Source of the DNA: Mesorhizobium neociceri
GTDB taxonomy: Bacteria; Pseudomonadota; Alphaproteobacteria; Rhizobiales; Rhizobiaceae
DNA: 64,000 bases
Direction of reading: 5' to 3'
Assembly: GCF_013520985.1 (NCBI RefSeq)
Contig: NZ_JACDTY010000002.1
Span: 186,001-250,000 of the forward strand
Below, one piece after another: positions 22,257 to 31,772 of the stretch; positions within the stretch are counted from its first letter, which is position 1, and every line of letters begins with the position of its first letter. The translations under genes were made by a program, and so were the position numbers. A model generated the notes under the pieces. It did no database searches. It worked only from the letters and a program-made list of their open reading frames with translations, and had not been told where the DNA came from.

Positions 22257-23852
22257 TCACGCACCAACGGCTTCGTCGGCCGGGACTTGTTCGGCTGCAA
22301 GCTCGTCTTCGGTGATCCAGCCGGCCTTGAGGCGGGCTGCCAGAACCATCTGCTCGGCGTCAGTGCGCGACACGCCGTGATTGGCCAGCACACCCGGATA
22401 GACCTTGGTCTCGCCGTCCTTGCGTTCCTTCCAGCCGGTGAGGTCGTCGGCGGCATAGCCGGCGAAGTCCTCGATCGTCTTCACGCCGTCCTCGCCGAGC
22501 GTCACCATCATGGCGGTGGTGACGCCGGGGATTTCGCGCAGCTCGTCGGTGACGCCCAGCGCCTTGCGCTTGTCGTCATGCTCGGCTTCGATCTTCTCCA
22601 GATATTCGCGGGCGCGGGTCTGGATTTCCGAAGCGGTGTCTTCGTCGAAGCCGTCGATCGAGGCGATCTCGCCCGAATCGACATAGGCGACTTCCTCGAC
22701 GCTGGTGAAGCCTTCGGAGGCCAGCACCTGGCCGACCATCTCGTCGACATCGAGCGCTTCCATGAACAGCGACGAACGTTCGACGAATTCCTTCTGGCGG
22801 CGCTCGGACTCCTCGGCCTCGGTCAGGATGTCGATGTCCCAGCCGGTGAGTTGCGAGGCAAGACGCACGTTCTGGCCGCGGCGGCCGATGGCCAGCGACA
22901 GCTGGTCGTCGGGAACCACCACCTCGATGCGCTCGGCATCCTCGTCGAGCACGACCTTGGCGACTTCCGCCGGCTGCAGTGCGTTGACGATGAAGGAGGC
23001 GGCCGAAGGCGACCACGGAATGATGTCGATCTTTTCGCCCTGCAATTCGCCGACCACGGCCTGAACGCGGCTGCCGCGCATACCGACGCAGGCACCGACC
23101 GGATCGATGGACGAGTCACGCGAAATGACGGCTATCTTGGCGCGCGAGCCCGGATCGCGGGCAACCGACTTGATCTCGATGATGCCGTCATAGATTTCCG
23201 GCACTTCCATGGTGAAGAGCTTGGCCATGAACTGCGGATGGGTGCGCGACAGGAAGATCTGCGGGCCGCGCTGTTCGCGGCGCACGTCGTAGACATAGGC
23301 GCGGACGCGGTCACCGTATTTGTAGTTTTCGCGCGGGATCAGCTCGTCGCGGCGGATGATGGCCTCGCCACGGCCGAGATCGACGATGACGTTGCCATAC
23401 TCGACGCGCTTGACCGTGCCGTTGACGATCTCGCCGATGCGGTCCTTGTATTCGTCATACTGGCGGTCACGCTCGGCTTCGCGCACCTTCTGCACGATGA
23501 CCTGCTTGGCCGACTGGGCGGCAATGCGGCCGAAATCCATCGGCGGCAGCTGTTCGGCGATGAAGTCGCCGAGCTGGGCGTCGGGATTGCGCTCGCGCGC
23601 CGAGGAAATGGCGATCTGGGTGGCGTAGTCGTCGACCTTCTCGACCACTTCCATCAGCCGCTGCAGTTTCATCTCGCCGGTGGTGGCGTTGATGTCGGCG
23701 CGGATGTTGGTTTCCTGGCCGTAGCGCGAGCGCGCGGCCTTCTGGATCGCATCGGCCATGGCGGCGATGACGATCGACTTGTCGATCGACTTTTCACGCG
23801 CGACCGCGTCGGCGATCTGCAGCAGTTCAAGTCTGTTGGCGCTTACAACCAT
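22257..23852 (-). CDS. nusA: Transcription termination/antitermination factor NusA
   Basis: NusA binds RNA polymerase and RNA and modulates pausing, termination and antitermination. With the ATG at 23852 the protein is 531 residues and starts [18 protein letters not shown]. The N-terminal RNA polymerase-binding domain is followed by an S1 domain ([20 protein letters not shown]), two KH domains (including [16 protein letters not shown] and [15 protein letters not shown]) and C-terminal helical repeats with an acidic junction. The in-frame extension upstream is not conserved. It lies between rimP and ylxR. Confidence 0.96.
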   Translation of the reverse strand: MVVSANRLELLQIADAVAREKSIDKSIVIAAMADAIQKAARSRYGQETNIRADINATTGEMKLQRLMEVVEKVDDYATQIAISSARERNPDAQLGDFIAEQLPPMDFGRIAAQSAKQVIVQKVREAERDRQYDEYKDRIGEIVNGTVKRVEYGNVIVDLGRGEAIIRRDELIPRENYKYGDRVRAYVYDVRREQRGPQIFLSRTHPQFMAKLFTMEVPEIYDGIIEIKSVARDPGSRAKIAVISRDSSIDPVGACVGMRGSRVQAVVGELQGEKIDIIPWSPSAASFIVNALQPAEVAKVVLDEDAERIEVVVPDDQLSLAIGRRGQNVRLASQLTGWDIDILTEAEESERRQKEFVERSSLFMEALDVDEMVGQVLASEGFTSVEEVAYVDSGEIASIDGFDEDTASEIQTRAREYLEKIEAEHDDKRKALGVTDELREIPGVTTAMMVTLGEDGVKTIEDFAGYAADDLTGWKERKDGETKVYPGVLANHGVSRTDAEQMVLAARLKAGWITEDELAAEQVPADEAVGA

Positions 23853-23903
23853 GTCTTTATCTCCCGAACTGGGTGCCGGAGCTTTGGCCCGGCAGCTCAA
23901 TCG

Positions 23904-24536
23904 TTATTCCTGTTCGTGTTCTTCCGTGGCGTCTTCGGAAACATCGTCTTCCGGCTCGCCGCGGCGTTTCTTGGCTTCCTTGCGTTCCCTATTGTCCTTC
24001 GACAGGGCGTCGCGGATGAGGTCGTCGGTGAGGATCAGCCGCACATCGGCGATCGTGTCATAAGGAATGCGGACCGTCGGCTCTTCGCCATAGGCGGCCT
24101 TGTCGCGCTCGAGCAGAATATCGTCTTCACCGGCTTCGGCGATCTTGCCCTTGAAGCGCTTGCGGTCGGCGACCGGCACCGAGGTTTCCATCTTCACCAG
24201 ATGGCCGGTCCAGGTGACGAAATCCGACTTGCGCACCAGCGGCCGGTCGATGCCTGGCGACGACACTTCGAGGTGATAGGCCTTTTCGATCGGATCATCG
24301 ACGTCGAGCGCCGGCGACACGGCGCGGCTGACCTCTTCGCAGTCCTCGACGGTCATGGTGCCGTCCTCGCGTTCGGCCATGATCTGCAGCGTCAGGCCGT
24401 TCTGGCCCGACAGATGCACCCGCACGAGGCGGAAACCGATGCCGCGCAACACCGGCTGAACGATCAGCGCGATGCGCGCATCGATGCCGCTTTCGCGGAT
24501 GATGCGGTCGTCGGCTTCGCTTGCCGTTGCAGTCAT
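23904..24536 (-). CDS. rimP: Ribosome maturation factor RimP
   Basis: RimP is needed for maturation of the 30S subunit. The 210-residue protein carries the family core [19 protein letters not shown] with the preceding [16 protein letters not shown]. The second domain is SH3-like ([16 protein letters not shown]). The C-terminus is extended, with a charged tail [19 protein letters not shown], common in rhizobia. It is the first gene of the nusA-infB cluster; 51 bases separate it from nusA. The upstream gap holds the perfect palindrome at 24599-24648. Confidence 0.95.
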   Translation of the reverse strand: MTATASEADDRIIRESGIDARIALIVQPVLRGIGFRLVRVHLSGQNGLTLQIMAEREDGTMTVEDCEEVSRAVSPALDVDDPIEKAYHLEVSSPGIDRPLVRKSDFVTWTGHLVKMETSVPVADRKRFKGKIAEAGEDDILLERDKAAYGEEPTVRIPYDTIADVRLILTDDLIRDALSKDNRERKEAKKRRGEPEDDVSEDATEEHEQE

Positions 24537-24598
24537 GCGGTTCCTGTCGTTCTACAGATCAGGATGACGTTCGGTCGTCATTCTGGTCTATCTTGCTG

Positions 24599-24648
24599 GA
24601 GCATGATCTTTTCCGAAAACCGGTTCCCACTTTTCGGGATCATGCTCA
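24599..24648. repeat. Mosaic palindrome, GAGCATGATC-arm type
   Basis: The arms GAGCATGATC (24599-24608) and GATCATGCTC (24639-24648) are perfect inverted copies; the inner stem is CCGAAAACCG / CACTTTTCGG. It lies upstream of rimP and past the terminator of the toxin-antitoxin module. It is the simplest member of this arm type, without the extra hairpin seen at 10419 and 43311. Confidence 0.88.
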
Positions 24649-24667
24649 GATGGCTGACCGGCAGGTA

Positions 24668-24702
24668 ATAAAAAAGAGCGGGACCGGGTGGACCCACTCT
24701 TC
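24668..24702 (-). terminator. Intrinsic terminator of the ParE/RHH operon
   Basis: On the minus strand AAGAGTGGG pairs with CCCGCTCTT (one wobble) around a loop of about ten bases, followed by a run of T. It lies about 90 bases after the toxin stop and before rimP, so it isolates the two transcription units. Confidence 0.7.
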
Positions 24703-24792
24703 GTCATACCGACCAAGAATTTGACGCTGATATAGACGATCCCGGCCGGTGTTTCAAGTCTCGATGCCAGCGCCGATCGTGACGGCCGATGC

Positions 24793-25080
24793 TTATAGCT
24801 GCCGCGGCCACTTCTGGGATGCATGCATGACTGCGATGATCTCGATCTCGCGACCGACCACCCGATACGGAATGAGGTACGGGATATCGGTCAGCACAAG
24901 CTCTCGCGTGCCTCTTATTCGCCCGATGCGTCCCATTGCCGGTTGTTGGGCAAGGTTGTCCGCCGCAGAAACGATGCGGGCAACGACCCGTGCGGCGGCG
25001 TTGGGGTTATCCTTTTCTATAAAGGCGCCAATCTGATCGAGCCGTCGCAGTGCGCGGATCGTCCAGCGGACCCGGCTCAT
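24793..25080 (-). CDS. RelE/ParE-family toxin
   Basis: This 95-residue protein shows the ParE/RelE toxin fold: RWTIRALRRLDQIGAFIEKDNPNAAARVVARI (two N-terminal helices), the RIGRIRGTRELVLTD strand, and IPYRVVGREIEIIAVMHASQKWP, ending in a family-typical H-A-x-x-x-W-P. ParE toxins poison gyrase while RelE toxins cut mRNA. The sequence resembles ParE more, but I cannot settle the target. The ATG overlaps the antitoxin stop by four bases (ATGA), so antitoxin is made first from a coupled message. Confidence 0.88.
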   Translation of the reverse strand: MSRVRWTIRALRRLDQIGAFIEKDNPNAAARVVARIVSAADNLAQQPAMGRIGRIRGTRELVLTDIPYLIPYRVVGREIEIIAVMHASQKWPRQL

Positions 25081-25322
25081 CGGCCGAGAGACGGCTTGAC
25101 GTATTTCGCCACCACATCGGCCAACTCTTTTTCGCTTGCAAATTCACCGCGGTCGGCCTCGCTTAGCCCAGCCTCGATCTCTGCAAGTTGCCATTCTTCC
25201 CTGGCAACGTAGTCTTCGATCGCCTGAGCCGCGACGTAGGAGCGGGAGCGGTCAACTTTACCCGCCAAGTGGTCGAGCTTGGCTGCCGTCTCATCAGAGA
25301 GTCTTACCGTAAAAGCAGCCAT
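25077..25322 (-). CDS. Ribbon-helix-helix antitoxin
   Basis: The 81-residue product begins MAAFTVRLSDETAAKLDHLA, a beta-strand then helix typical of ribbon-helix-helix DNA-binding proteins, then SRSYVAAQAIEDYVAREEWQ and an acidic C-terminal toxin-binding part. I set the start at 25322, with 25334 (MEAP) as an alternative; longer frames would run through the operator region. It is co-translated with the ParE-type toxin. Two matching palindromes at 25349 and 25379 are the likely binding sites for autoregulation. Confidence 0.86.
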   Translation of the reverse strand: MAAFTVRLSDETAAKLDHLAGKVDRSRSYVAAQAIEDYVAREEWQLAEIEAGLSEADRGEFASEKELADVVAKYVKPSLGR

Positions 25323-25348
25323 CGGCGCCTCCATTCCGGTCCGGTTGA

Positions 25349-25391
25349 AACCAATTTGGTTCATGTCGAATGTGGTAGAACCAACCCGGTT
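25349..25391. promoter_or_regulatory. Paired operators of the toxin-antitoxin module
   Basis: Two 13-bp sites of the form AACC-N5-GGTT, AACCAATTTGGTT (25349-25361) and AACCAACCCGGTT (25379-25391), have their centres 30 bases apart, close to three helical turns. They lie 27 bases before the antitoxin start. Such spaced half-identical palindromes are what a ribbon-helix-helix antitoxin would bind to repress its own promoter. Confidence 0.7.
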
Positions 25392-25530
25392 CGTCAATGG
25401 ACAAGTTGCATTGCGTGGAGCGCATGCCGCCTATGCGGCAACGGCCCTGTGATCTCGGACATCGCATCCCTATCTATGTTGCACCGCACAAACAGAGATG
25501 GCGCGCGGTGGCGCGCGAAAGGTCAAGACA

Positions 25531-25695
25531 ATGAGCAACCGTACCGTGTTTTCCGCCATAGGCGACGCCTTTGCCCTGTTCGGCAGCGCCGTTGCCGCCT
25601 CGCGAGCCGTCGAAGCCGGCCGCAAGCCGCGCGCCAACGATTTGCGCCGGCTCGGTATGGATCCAGCCGTCTTCAACAGGATCGGCCGTTTCTAA
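25531..25695 (+). CDS. Small hypothetical protein, 54 residues
   Basis: The ATG at 25531 opens a 54-residue frame, MSNRTVFSAIGDAFALFGSA followed by VAASRAVEAGRKP and the end LRRLGMDPAVFNRIGRF. It has an amphipathic N-terminal half rich in alanine and a basic C-terminal half whose LRRLG-x-D-x-x-x-F pattern resembles the end of short DUF1127-like rhizobial proteins. I believe it is real because of the composition, the terminator right after it and its position as the only frame in a 420-base gap, but I cannot name a function. A short helical protein that binds RNA or another protein is possible. Confidence 0.6.
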   Translation: MSNRTVFSAIGDAFALFGSAVAASRAVEAGRKPRANDLRRLGMDPAVFNRIGRF

Positions 25696-25697
25696 AG

Positions 25698-25740
25698 CCG
25701 GACAAACTGACGATGCGGGACCTCTTGGTCCCGTGTCCGG
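25698..25740. terminator. Bidirectional hairpin between the small gene and trmB
   Basis: The outer stem CCGGACA (25698-25704) pairs with TGTCCGG (25734-25740), and inside it CGGGACC (25716-25722) pairs with GGTCCCG (25727-25733) around TCTT. On the plus strand TCATTTTCTG follows. The genes on both sides point toward it, so it may end both. Confidence 0.6.
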
Positions 25741-26442
25741 TCATTTTCTGATGAAGGTGAGATAGGCCGGCCGCCGGCCCTCGCGAATGGCTTTTGCCTC
25801 GTAGCGCGTGCTCGGCCAGCCTTCATAGGGCCGATGCCAATCGGCCGCATCTTGCGCCTGCCATAGGAGCGCGCCATGCGCCCGGCAGTGCAACAAGGTC
25901 CAGTTCACATAGGTGTCGATATCGGAAGCGAAGCGGAATTTTCCGCCCGGCTTCAGCACCCGCGCGAAGCGATCGAGGTTGAGCGGGCTGACAAAGCGCC
26001 GCTTCCAGTGCTTTTTCTTCGGCCAGGGATCGGGATAGAGCAGGTCGATGCCGTCGAGCGAGGCCTGCGGCAACCAATCAAGCAGGCGCGTGGCGTCGTC
26101 ATTGTGAACGCGAAGATTGGCGAGCGGCTTTTCCCGCACCGCCATCATCAGCTTGGCCATGCCGTTGACGAACGGTTCTACGCCGATGAAGCCGGCCGCC
26201 GGGGCCTCCGTGGCCCGATGCAGCAGATGCTCACCGCCGCCGAAGCCGATTTCCAGCCGAACCGTTGAAACATCCGCGCTGAACAGGGTGCGCAATTCTG
26301 CCGGCGCCTCATTGGAGAGGTCGAGGCCATAGGCCCCAAGACCGCTTTCCAGCGCCGCCGCCTGCTGCGGGCGAATGGTCTTGCCGTGCCGGCGGCCGAA
26401 GAACCCTTCGGTCGCGCGGCTCCGCCTGTCCTGTGGGTCCAT
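25741..26442 (-). CDS. trmB: tRNA (guanine-N7)-methyltransferase TrmB
   Basis: TrmB methylates G46 in the variable loop of tRNAs, using SAM. The 233-residue protein has the SAM-binding [13 protein letters not shown] and the family signature [17 protein letters not shown], with the downstream [29 protein letters not shown] motif near the N-terminus is typical of alphaproteobacterial members. It begins 20 bases after the metK stop, so both probably share a message. Pairing of metK (SAM supply) and trmB (SAM use) is common in rhizobia. Confidence 0.95.
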   Translation of the reverse strand: MDPQDRRSRATEGFFGRRHGKTIRPQQAAALESGLGAYGLDLSNEAPAELRTLFSADVSTVRLEIGFGGGEHLLHRATEAPAAGFIGVEPFVNGMAKLMMAVREKPLANLRVHNDDATRLLDWLPQASLDGIDLLYPDPWPKKKHWKRRFVSPLNLDRFARVLKPGGKFRFASDIDTYVNWTLLHCRAHGALLWQAQDAADWHRPYEGWPSTRYEAKAIREGRRPAYLTFIRK

Positions 26443-26462
26443 GGCCGGGTCGCGCGCCGCCC

Positions 26463-27728
26463 TTAGGCGGCGACCGCGTCCCTGAGCGCCTTGGCCAGAT
26501 CAGTCTTCTCCCAGGAGAAGGACCCGTCGCGACCGGCCTTGCGGCCGAAATGGCCGTAGGACGAGGTCTTGGCATAGATCGGCTTGTTGAGGTCGAGATG
26601 ACGGCGAATGCCGGACGGCGAAAGGTCCATCACGGTTCGCAGCGCTTCCTCGAGCTTGGCTTCATCGACCTTGCCGGTGCCGTGCAGGTCGACATAGACC
26701 GACAGCGGCTGGGCGACGCCGATAGCATAGGAAAGCTGGATGGTGCAGCGGTCGGCGAGCTTCGCCGCCACGACGTTCTTGGCGAGGTAGCGCGCCGCAT
26801 AAGCGGCGGAGCGGTCGACCTTGGTGGTGTCCTTGCCGGAGAAAGCGCCGCCGCCATGCGGGGCCGCACCGCCATAGGTGTCGACGATGATCTTGCGGCC
26901 GGTAAGGCCGGCGTCGCCGTCCGGGCCACCGATGACGAACTTGCCGGTCGGGTTGATGTACCACATGCAGTCGTCGGCGATCTTGAGATCGCCGAGCGCC
27001 TCGCGAATGTAGGGTTCGACGACCTTGCGGACCTTCTTGGAGTCCCAGCTTGAATCGAGGTGCTGGGTCGACAGCACGATCTGCGTCGCCTCGGCCGCCT
27101 TGCCGTCGATGTAGCGGACTGTGACCTGGCTCTTGGCGTCGGGTCCGAGCTTGCCAGCCTCGCCGTTGTTTTCGTGACGGGCAGCGGCCAGCAGTTCGAG
27201 GATCTTGTGGCTGTAGTAGATCGGCGCCGGCATCAGGTCCGGCGTCTCGCGGCAGGCATAGCCGAACATGATGCCCTGGTCGCCGGCGCCTTCCTCGCCC
27301 TGGCGATCGGCGGCGTTGTCGACGCCCTGGCCGATGTCGGGCGACTGGCCGTGCAGGAGAACCTCGATCTTTGCCGTCTTCCAGTGGAAGCCGGCCTGCT
27401 CGTAGCCGATTTCGCGGATCGCCTTGCGGGCGACCGACTTGAACTTGGCCGGATTGACGACCGGATGACCGGCGGCATCCATCAGGATCTTGCCGGCCTT
27501 GTCTTTCTTCAGCAGCGTCTCGGGAACCCGCACCTCGCCGGCAATGACAACGCGATTGGTGGTTGCGAGCGTCTCGCAGGCGACGCGGACTTTCCACGGG
27601 TCCATGCCGGTCTTCTTGGCCTCGCGATAGACCAGATCGACGATCTCGTCGGAGATGCGGTCACAAACCTTGTCGGGATGGCCCTCGGCAACGGATTCCG
27701 AGGTGAAGAAGTAGTTCTGCCGCGTCAC
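26463..27728 (-). CDS. metK: S-adenosylmethionine synthetase
   Basis: MetK makes SAM from methionine and ATP. I place the start at the GTG at 27728, which gives 421 residues beginning with [20 protein letters not shown] after the initiator, the conserved N-terminus of the family; AGAGGGG precedes it. Other signatures are [15 protein letters not shown] and [16 protein letters not shown], the ATP and metal loops. It is slightly longer than E. coli MetK because of insertions usual in alphaproteobacteria. The leader carries a terminator-like hairpin (27744-27769) that suggests attenuation. Confidence 0.96.
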   Translation of the reverse strand: MTRQNYFFTSESVAEGHPDKVCDRISDEIVDLVYREAKKTGMDPWKVRVACETLATTNRVVIAGEVRVPETLLKKDKAGKILMDAAGHPVVNPAKFKSVARKAIREIGYEQAGFHWKTAKIEVLLHGQSPDIGQGVDNAADRQGEEGAGDQGIMFGYACRETPDLMPAPIYYSHKILELLAAARHENNGEAGKLGPDAKSQVTVRYIDGKAAEATQIVLSTQHLDSSWDSKKVRKVVEPYIREALGDLKIADDCMWYINPTGKFVIGGPDGDAGLTGRKIIVDTYGGAAPHGGGAFSGKDTTKVDRSAAYAARYLAKNVVAAKLADRCTIQLSYAIGVAQPLSVYVDLHGTGKVDEAKLEEALRTVMDLSPSGIRRHLDLNKPIYAKTSSYGHFGRKAGRDGSFSWEKTDLAKALRDAVAA

Positions 27729-27743
27729 GGGTGTCCCCTCTTG

Positions 27744-27769
27744 AAAAAACGATCGGCAGGGCTGCCGAT
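27744..27769 (-). promoter_or_regulatory. Terminator-like hairpin in the metK leader
   Basis: On the minus strand ATCGGCA pairs with TGCCGAT around a GCCC loop, followed after two bases by six T, the shape of an intrinsic terminator. It ends about 15 bases before the metK GTG, which leaves no room for a promoter between them. Transcripts reaching metK must therefore pass through it, as in an attenuator or riboswitch expression platform. I do not recognise a known SAM riboswitch in the upstream part. Confidence 0.6.
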
Positions 27770-27869
27770 TTTGGCGCGCCACGTGTTAACGGTGCCGGGC
27801 GCCGCTCGTCAAGCGGTGCCGCGGTTCTGGCATGAATGTCGCAGCAATATATCTTGTACCACCGGCGGC

Positions 27870-27893
27870 TTTGGCGCCGCCGGCGGTCGAGCC
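27870..27893. other. GC-rich hairpin after praR
   Basis: CCGGCGGC pairs with GCCGCCGG around a short loop about 42 bases past the praR stop, in the metK leader. No U-run follows. It may protect the praR message or form part of the metK leader structure. Confidence 0.4.
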
Positions 27894-27934
27894 TCTGGGG
27901 CTACTCGGGCCAATGCGTCAATCGACCCAGCGGA

Positions 27935-28354
27935 TCACTCCGCACCTTCGGCAGAAAGGGATTTCACCAGATCGATGATTCGGCGGCGCACCTTTACGTC
28001 CGCGATCTTGACGAAGGCGCGGTTGAGCTGAAGTCCTTCCGGACTGCCGCAGAATTCGACGGCGAAAGCCATCGAAGCGTCCTCGGCAAATCCTCTGTTA
28101 CCCACCGGCTCCTGCCCTGGCGCATCCTCGAAAAAGAAGGCGACAGGCACGCTGAGTATCGAGGCTATTGCCTGCAGACGGCTGGCGCCGACGCGGTTCG
28201 TTCCCTTTTCATATTTTTGGATCTGCTGAAACGTAATACCGAGATTTTCACCCAGCTTTTCCTGGCTCATTCCAAGCATATTGCGCCGAAGCCGGACGCG
28301 ACTTCCGACATGGATGTCGATAGGATTCGGTTTTTTCTTGTTTTCTTCTGTCAT
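27935..28354 (-). CDS. praR: Cro/CI-type regulator, PraR/PhrR-like
   Basis: The 139-residue protein has a helix-turn-helix of the XRE type: GSRVRLRRNMLGMSQEKLGE, then ITFQQIQKYEKGTNRVGASR. A linker FFFEDAP and a C-terminal domain ending LVKSLSAEGAE follow. This matches PraR/PhrR regulators of rhizobia, which are autoregulated repressors affecting quorum sensing, attachment and stress responses. Its place between lnt and metK fits what I recall of rhizobial genomes. The target genes in this organism are not visible. Confidence 0.85.
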   Translation of the reverse strand: MTEENKKKPNPIDIHVGSRVRLRRNMLGMSQEKLGENLGITFQQIQKYEKGTNRVGASRLQAIASILSVPVAFFFEDAPGQEPVGNRGFAEDASMAFAVEFCGSPEGLQLNRAFVKIADVKVRRRIIDLVKSLSAEGAE

Positions 28355-28491
28355 TTTTTCCTCGCCGAATTTTTCCGGCCTTTTCTATTTTTCTCGCCCA
28401 AACGAAGCCGGAGCCACCTGCCCCAACAGAAACACCAACCGACTTCGAGAAAATTAGGCGATAACAGTATGAGTTTCTAATGTGTCGACTG

Positions 28492-30084
28492 TCAATTCAC
28501 CCGTAGCCGTTGCCTTACGTTCAAGCTGAAGGCGATCGCGGCAAACAGGAACATGATCAGCATTCCGTTAATGCGCCGTTGAGCGGCGGAGATGAAGGCC
28601 TGGCCGGAGATGGGCACCCGCACGTCGATGGCGCCGCGCGCATCGACCGCCAGCGCGTCAACGATGCGTCCGCGCGTATCGACAACGGCCGAAATGCCGT
28701 TGTTGGCTGCGCGCAACAGGGGCAATCCATTTTCCACCGCGCGAATCTGTGCCTGCCTGAAATGCTGGTACGGCCCGGGCGTGTCGCCGAACCAGGCGTC
28801 GTTTGTGACATTTACAATAAGCTGGGATGACGTAGCGTCAACTGCAACCAGATCGGGAAAGATCACCTCGTAGCAAATAAACGGCAAGGCGCTGATACCG
28901 CCGGGCAAGACAATCGGGTGGCGTTCATTGCCGGCGGCGAAGTTCATCGGCCCGGCGACCAGCTGTTCGATGCCGAAGCGGCTGAGCAGGCCGGAAAACG
29001 GCAGATACTCGCCGAAGGGCACCAGATGGACCTTGTCGACGGCGTCGGCAATCTCGCCCTTGTCGTCGATCGCCACCACGGAATTGTAATAGCGGCTGCC
29101 GGCATCCGCTCCCGATCCGCCTTCCTCGCGCACGACGCCGGCAATCAGCATCTGCCCGGGCTGCAGCATGTCGCCGAGCGCCGTCAACGCGTCCGGGCGC
29201 TCGGTGAACAGGAACGGCACCGAGGTCTCCGGCCACAGGATCAACTGCGGTTTGTTGTGACCAGGATCAGGTGCCGCGGCCGACAGGCCCATCATGGTGG
29301 CGAAGATGCGGTCGCGCACCGAAGCGTCCCACTTCTCGCTGAGATCGACATCCGGCTGCACGATGCGGACATCGAGATTTTGCGTTGCCGGCCTGTCGGG
29401 GGTTGCCAGCCTGAAATAGCCGAAGCCGGCATGGGCCGCGACGAGAGCGGCAAGCAATACCAGCCCGAGGCGCAGATGCCGGCGCGCGGCGAGCAAAGCC
29501 GGCATGGCGAAGACAAACACCGCCAACGCGTTCATGCCGATCATGCCGGTCACCGACACGCTTTGCATCAACAGCGGCACGGGCATTGCCGCATAGCCGA
29601 CGGCATTCCAGGGAAAGCCGGTGAACAGGAAACCGCGCAGCCATTCCGTCAGGCCGAAAGCAAAGGCAAGAGCGGCGATGCGGCCAATGTCGTTGGTCCA
29701 CAACAGCCGGGCGACGACCGTGGCGAAGCCGTAGAAAAACGCCAGCGCCAAAGGAATGCCGACGACCGCGAACGGCAAGGCCCAGGCGAAACTGTCGGCT
29801 TCGACCAGAAGCGCCTCGCCGATCCACCACAGGCCGGCAAGGAAATAGCCGAAGCCGAACCACCAGCCGATGGCGAAAGCCGGCCGCAGGCGCCTGAGCC
29901 AGCTGTCGGAGGCCTCGCCGGTGGCGCCGTCGAGCAGCCAGACCAGCAACGGAAACGAGACGAAACAAACGGCGAAGAAATCGTAAGGCGCCTGGGCGAG
30001 CACCGCCAGCGCGCCGGCGAGAAACGCCACCAGCGCACGCCGCCAGCCCCAAAGCAGAATTATCCGGCCGGCCAGGCGCTCCAT
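28492..30084 (-). CDS. lnt: Apolipoprotein N-acyltransferase
   Basis: Lnt adds the third acyl chain to the N-terminal cysteine of lipoproteins in the inner membrane. From the ATG at 30084 the protein is 530 residues, with several N-terminal membrane segments followed by a nitrilase-like domain. The catalytic residues are visible: glutamate in [10 protein letters not shown], lysine in [15 protein letters not shown] and cysteine in [10 protein letters not shown]. The longer in-frame start adds an unconserved polar leader. It lies between the VOC gene and praR. Confidence 0.94.
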   Translation of the reverse strand: MERLAGRIILLWGWRRALVAFLAGALAVLAQAPYDFFAVCFVSFPLLVWLLDGATGEASDSWLRRLRPAFAIGWWFGFGYFLAGLWWIGEALLVEADSFAWALPFAVVGIPLALAFFYGFATVVARLLWTNDIGRIAALAFAFGLTEWLRGFLFTGFPWNAVGYAAMPVPLLMQSVSVTGMIGMNALAVFVFAMPALLAARRHLRLGLVLLAALVAAHAGFGYFRLATPDRPATQNLDVRIVQPDVDLSEKWDASVRDRIFATMMGLSAAAPDPGHNKPQLILWPETSVPFLFTERPDALTALGDMLQPGQMLIAGVVREEGGSGADAGSRYYNSVVAIDDKGEIADAVDKVHLVPFGEYLPFSGLLSRFGIEQLVAGPMNFAAGNERHPIVLPGGISALPFICYEVIFPDLVAVDATSSQLIVNVTNDAWFGDTPGPYQHFRQAQIRAVENGLPLLRAANNGISAVVDTRGRIVDALAVDARGAIDVRVPISGQAFISAAQRRINGMLIMFLFAAIAFSLNVRQRLRVN

Positions 30085-30170
30085 GCAGACTTCCCAAGTC
30101 GTGCGAATCAGGAGCCAAGATTTATCAGGCCGCGCGCCGTGCTCCAAACATCGATAAGCGCAATCTGATG

Positions 30171-30641
30171 TTACCGGTGCCAGCCTTCTATGCTGAGGCC
30201 GCTCAGCTGCTCGGCCTCCTCGCGCGGAACGGCGCGCAAGGTCTGGGTGAAGGTCCAGACATGACCTTCAGGATCGCGGGCGCGATATTGCCGCTCACCG
30301 TAAAACTGGTCGGCGGGTTCCTCGACAATCTCGGCTCCGGCCGCCCTCGCCTGTTCGCAATGCGCGTCCAGGCCGTCTTTCAGCCGCACACAGACCGACT
30401 GGGTGTTCTTGCCGCCGACGGTTGCCGGGCTGGCGACGTGATCGGCCCATTCGGAATCGACGATGATGTAGCCGTCGCCGAAACGCATTTCGGCATGGAC
30501 CAGCCGTCCGTCGGCGTCGCTGACCACCATGCCCGGTTCGAAACCGAAGGCCGCTTCAAGCCAGATCAACGCCGCCCTTGGATTCCGATAGAAAACCCCG
30601 GAACCGAAAGCGGCGTGCTTGAACGGGTCGTCGACCGTCAT
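30171..30641 (-). CDS. VOC (glyoxalase/bleomycin-resistance) family protein
   Basis: This 156-residue protein has the paired beta-alpha-beta-beta-beta modules of the VOC superfamily. Module one includes [22 protein letters not shown] and [17 protein letters not shown]; module two includes [20 protein letters not shown] and [19 protein letters not shown], with a metal-ligand-like H and a terminal E-G-H-x-W. Substrate unknown. It sits between corC and lnt, 11 bases after corC, where other rhizobia that I know of have no gene, so it may be a local insertion into the operon. Confidence 0.82.
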   Translation of the reverse strand: MTVDDPFKHAAFGSGVFYRNPRAALIWLEAAFGFEPGMVVSDADGRLVHAEMRFGDGYIIVDSEWADHVASPATVGGKNTQSVCVRLKDGLDAHCEQARAAGAEIVEEPADQFYGERQYRARDPEGHVWTFTQTLRAVPREEAEQLSGLSIEGWHR

Positions 30642-30652
30642 GCGGCGCGAAA

Positions 30653-31744
30653 TCAGGCCTGCTCGGTGCGCGCGGTTGCGCGGCGGCGGCGCTCGCCCTT
30701 CTGGTTCTGGACGATGCGCACCCGCTTGACGCGGCGCGGATCGGCGTCGAGCACGTGGAACTCGAAGCCTGGTATGGCCTGCACCACTTCGCCACGCGCC
30801 GGCACGCGGCCCAGCGTGTTGAAGATCATACCGCCGATCGTATCGACATATTCGCCATGCTCGCCGGCGGTAAAATCCTCGCCGATCATCTTGGCGACCT
30901 CGTCGATCTCGGCCTTGCCGTCGACGACGAAGACGCCCTCGCCGGTCTGGGTGATCAGCGGTTCGTCCTCGTCATGTTCGTCCTCGATGTCACCGACGAC
31001 CATCTCGACGATGTCTTCCAGCGAAGCCAGGCCATCGGTGCCGCCATATTCGTCGATGACCAGCGCCATCTGGGTGCGCGTCGTCTGCATGCGGCCCATC
31101 AGATCGGAGGCAAGCATGGAGGGCGGCACGAACAGCACCGGGCGGATCAGATTGAGGTCGCCAATGGTGCGTCTGAGATCGACCTGGGCGAGATCGAGAA
31201 GCGTCGTTGCCGGCGTCTTCCTCGATGTCCTGCCCTTCTTGACGCGAGCGACCTTGGTGATGTGGGCCAGCACGTCGCGGATGTGGACCATGCCGCGCGG
31301 ATCGTCGAGCGTCTCGGAATAGACCGGCATACGGGAATGGCCGGACTGCTCGAACAGACCGAGCAGATCGCCCAAAGTCGTGGTGATCTCGACCGCCTCG
31401 ATGTCGGCGCGCGGCACCATGACGTCCTCGACGCGCACCTCGCGCAGGCGCAATATGTTGTTGAGCATGGCGCGTTCGCCGGGCGAAAAAGCACCGGCAT
31501 CGCTTGTCGTTTCGGCAAGCGCGCCAGCGATCTCCTCGCGCAGGCTGGTGCCGTTGCGCTGCCGGAACAGGCCCAAAACGCGGTCGAACAAAGACGGACC
31601 GGCAGGCGATAGCTCGCTGGCAATGTTGCCAGAAACGGGGCTGCCGGAACTGGTACTCGGACTCGATCCCTCTTCCGTCGTATCGGAAGGCTTGGTCGCA
31701 CTGCCAGCCTCGGGGCGGGCGGCAGTTTCTGGTTTGTCGTTCAT
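30653..31744 (-). CDS. corC: CorC/HlyC-family CBS-domain protein
   Basis: The 363-residue protein has a pair of CBS domains (VRVEDVMVPRADIEAVEI to VFVPPSMLASDLMGRM) and a CorC_HlyC transporter-associated domain at the C-terminus (FVVDGKAEIDEVAKM and PARGEVVQAIPGFEFHV). It lacks the membrane DUF21 domain of longer homologues, so it is soluble, like E. coli YbeX. It is thought to support magnesium/cobalt efflux or ribosome-related functions. From the ATG at 31744 there is an acidic, serine-rich leader of about 55 residues. It follows ybeY by 28 bases in the conserved phoH-ybeY-corC-lnt order. Confidence 0.9.
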   Translation of the reverse strand: MNDKPETAARPEAGSATKPSDTTEEGSSPSTSSGSPVSGNIASELSPAGPSLFDRVLGLFRQRNGTSLREEIAGALAETTSDAGAFSPGERAMLNNILRLREVRVEDVMVPRADIEAVEITTTLGDLLGLFEQSGHSRMPVYSETLDDPRGMVHIRDVLAHITKVARVKKGRTSRKTPATTLLDLAQVDLRRTIGDLNLIRPVLFVPPSMLASDLMGRMQTTRTQMALVIDEYGGTDGLASLEDIVEMVVGDIEDEHDEDEPLITQTGEGVFVVDGKAEIDEVAKMIGEDFTAGEHGEYVDTIGGMIFNTLGRVPARGEVVQAIPGFEFHVLDADPRRVKRVRIVQNQKGERRRRATARTEQA

Positions 31745-31772
31745 CGTCGTCCGGTCAATTGGTCTTTTGTCA

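Noticed and set aside
22239..24668. An 809-codon plus-strand frame opposite nusA and rimP
   Set aside because: It covers both genes and the palindrome at 24599; it is a GC-driven shadow without domains.
27729..27934. SAM riboswitch upstream of metK
   Set aside because: The leader has suggestive hairpins but I could not match a known SAM-I, SAM-II or SAH consensus by eye, so I report only an attenuator-like hairpin.
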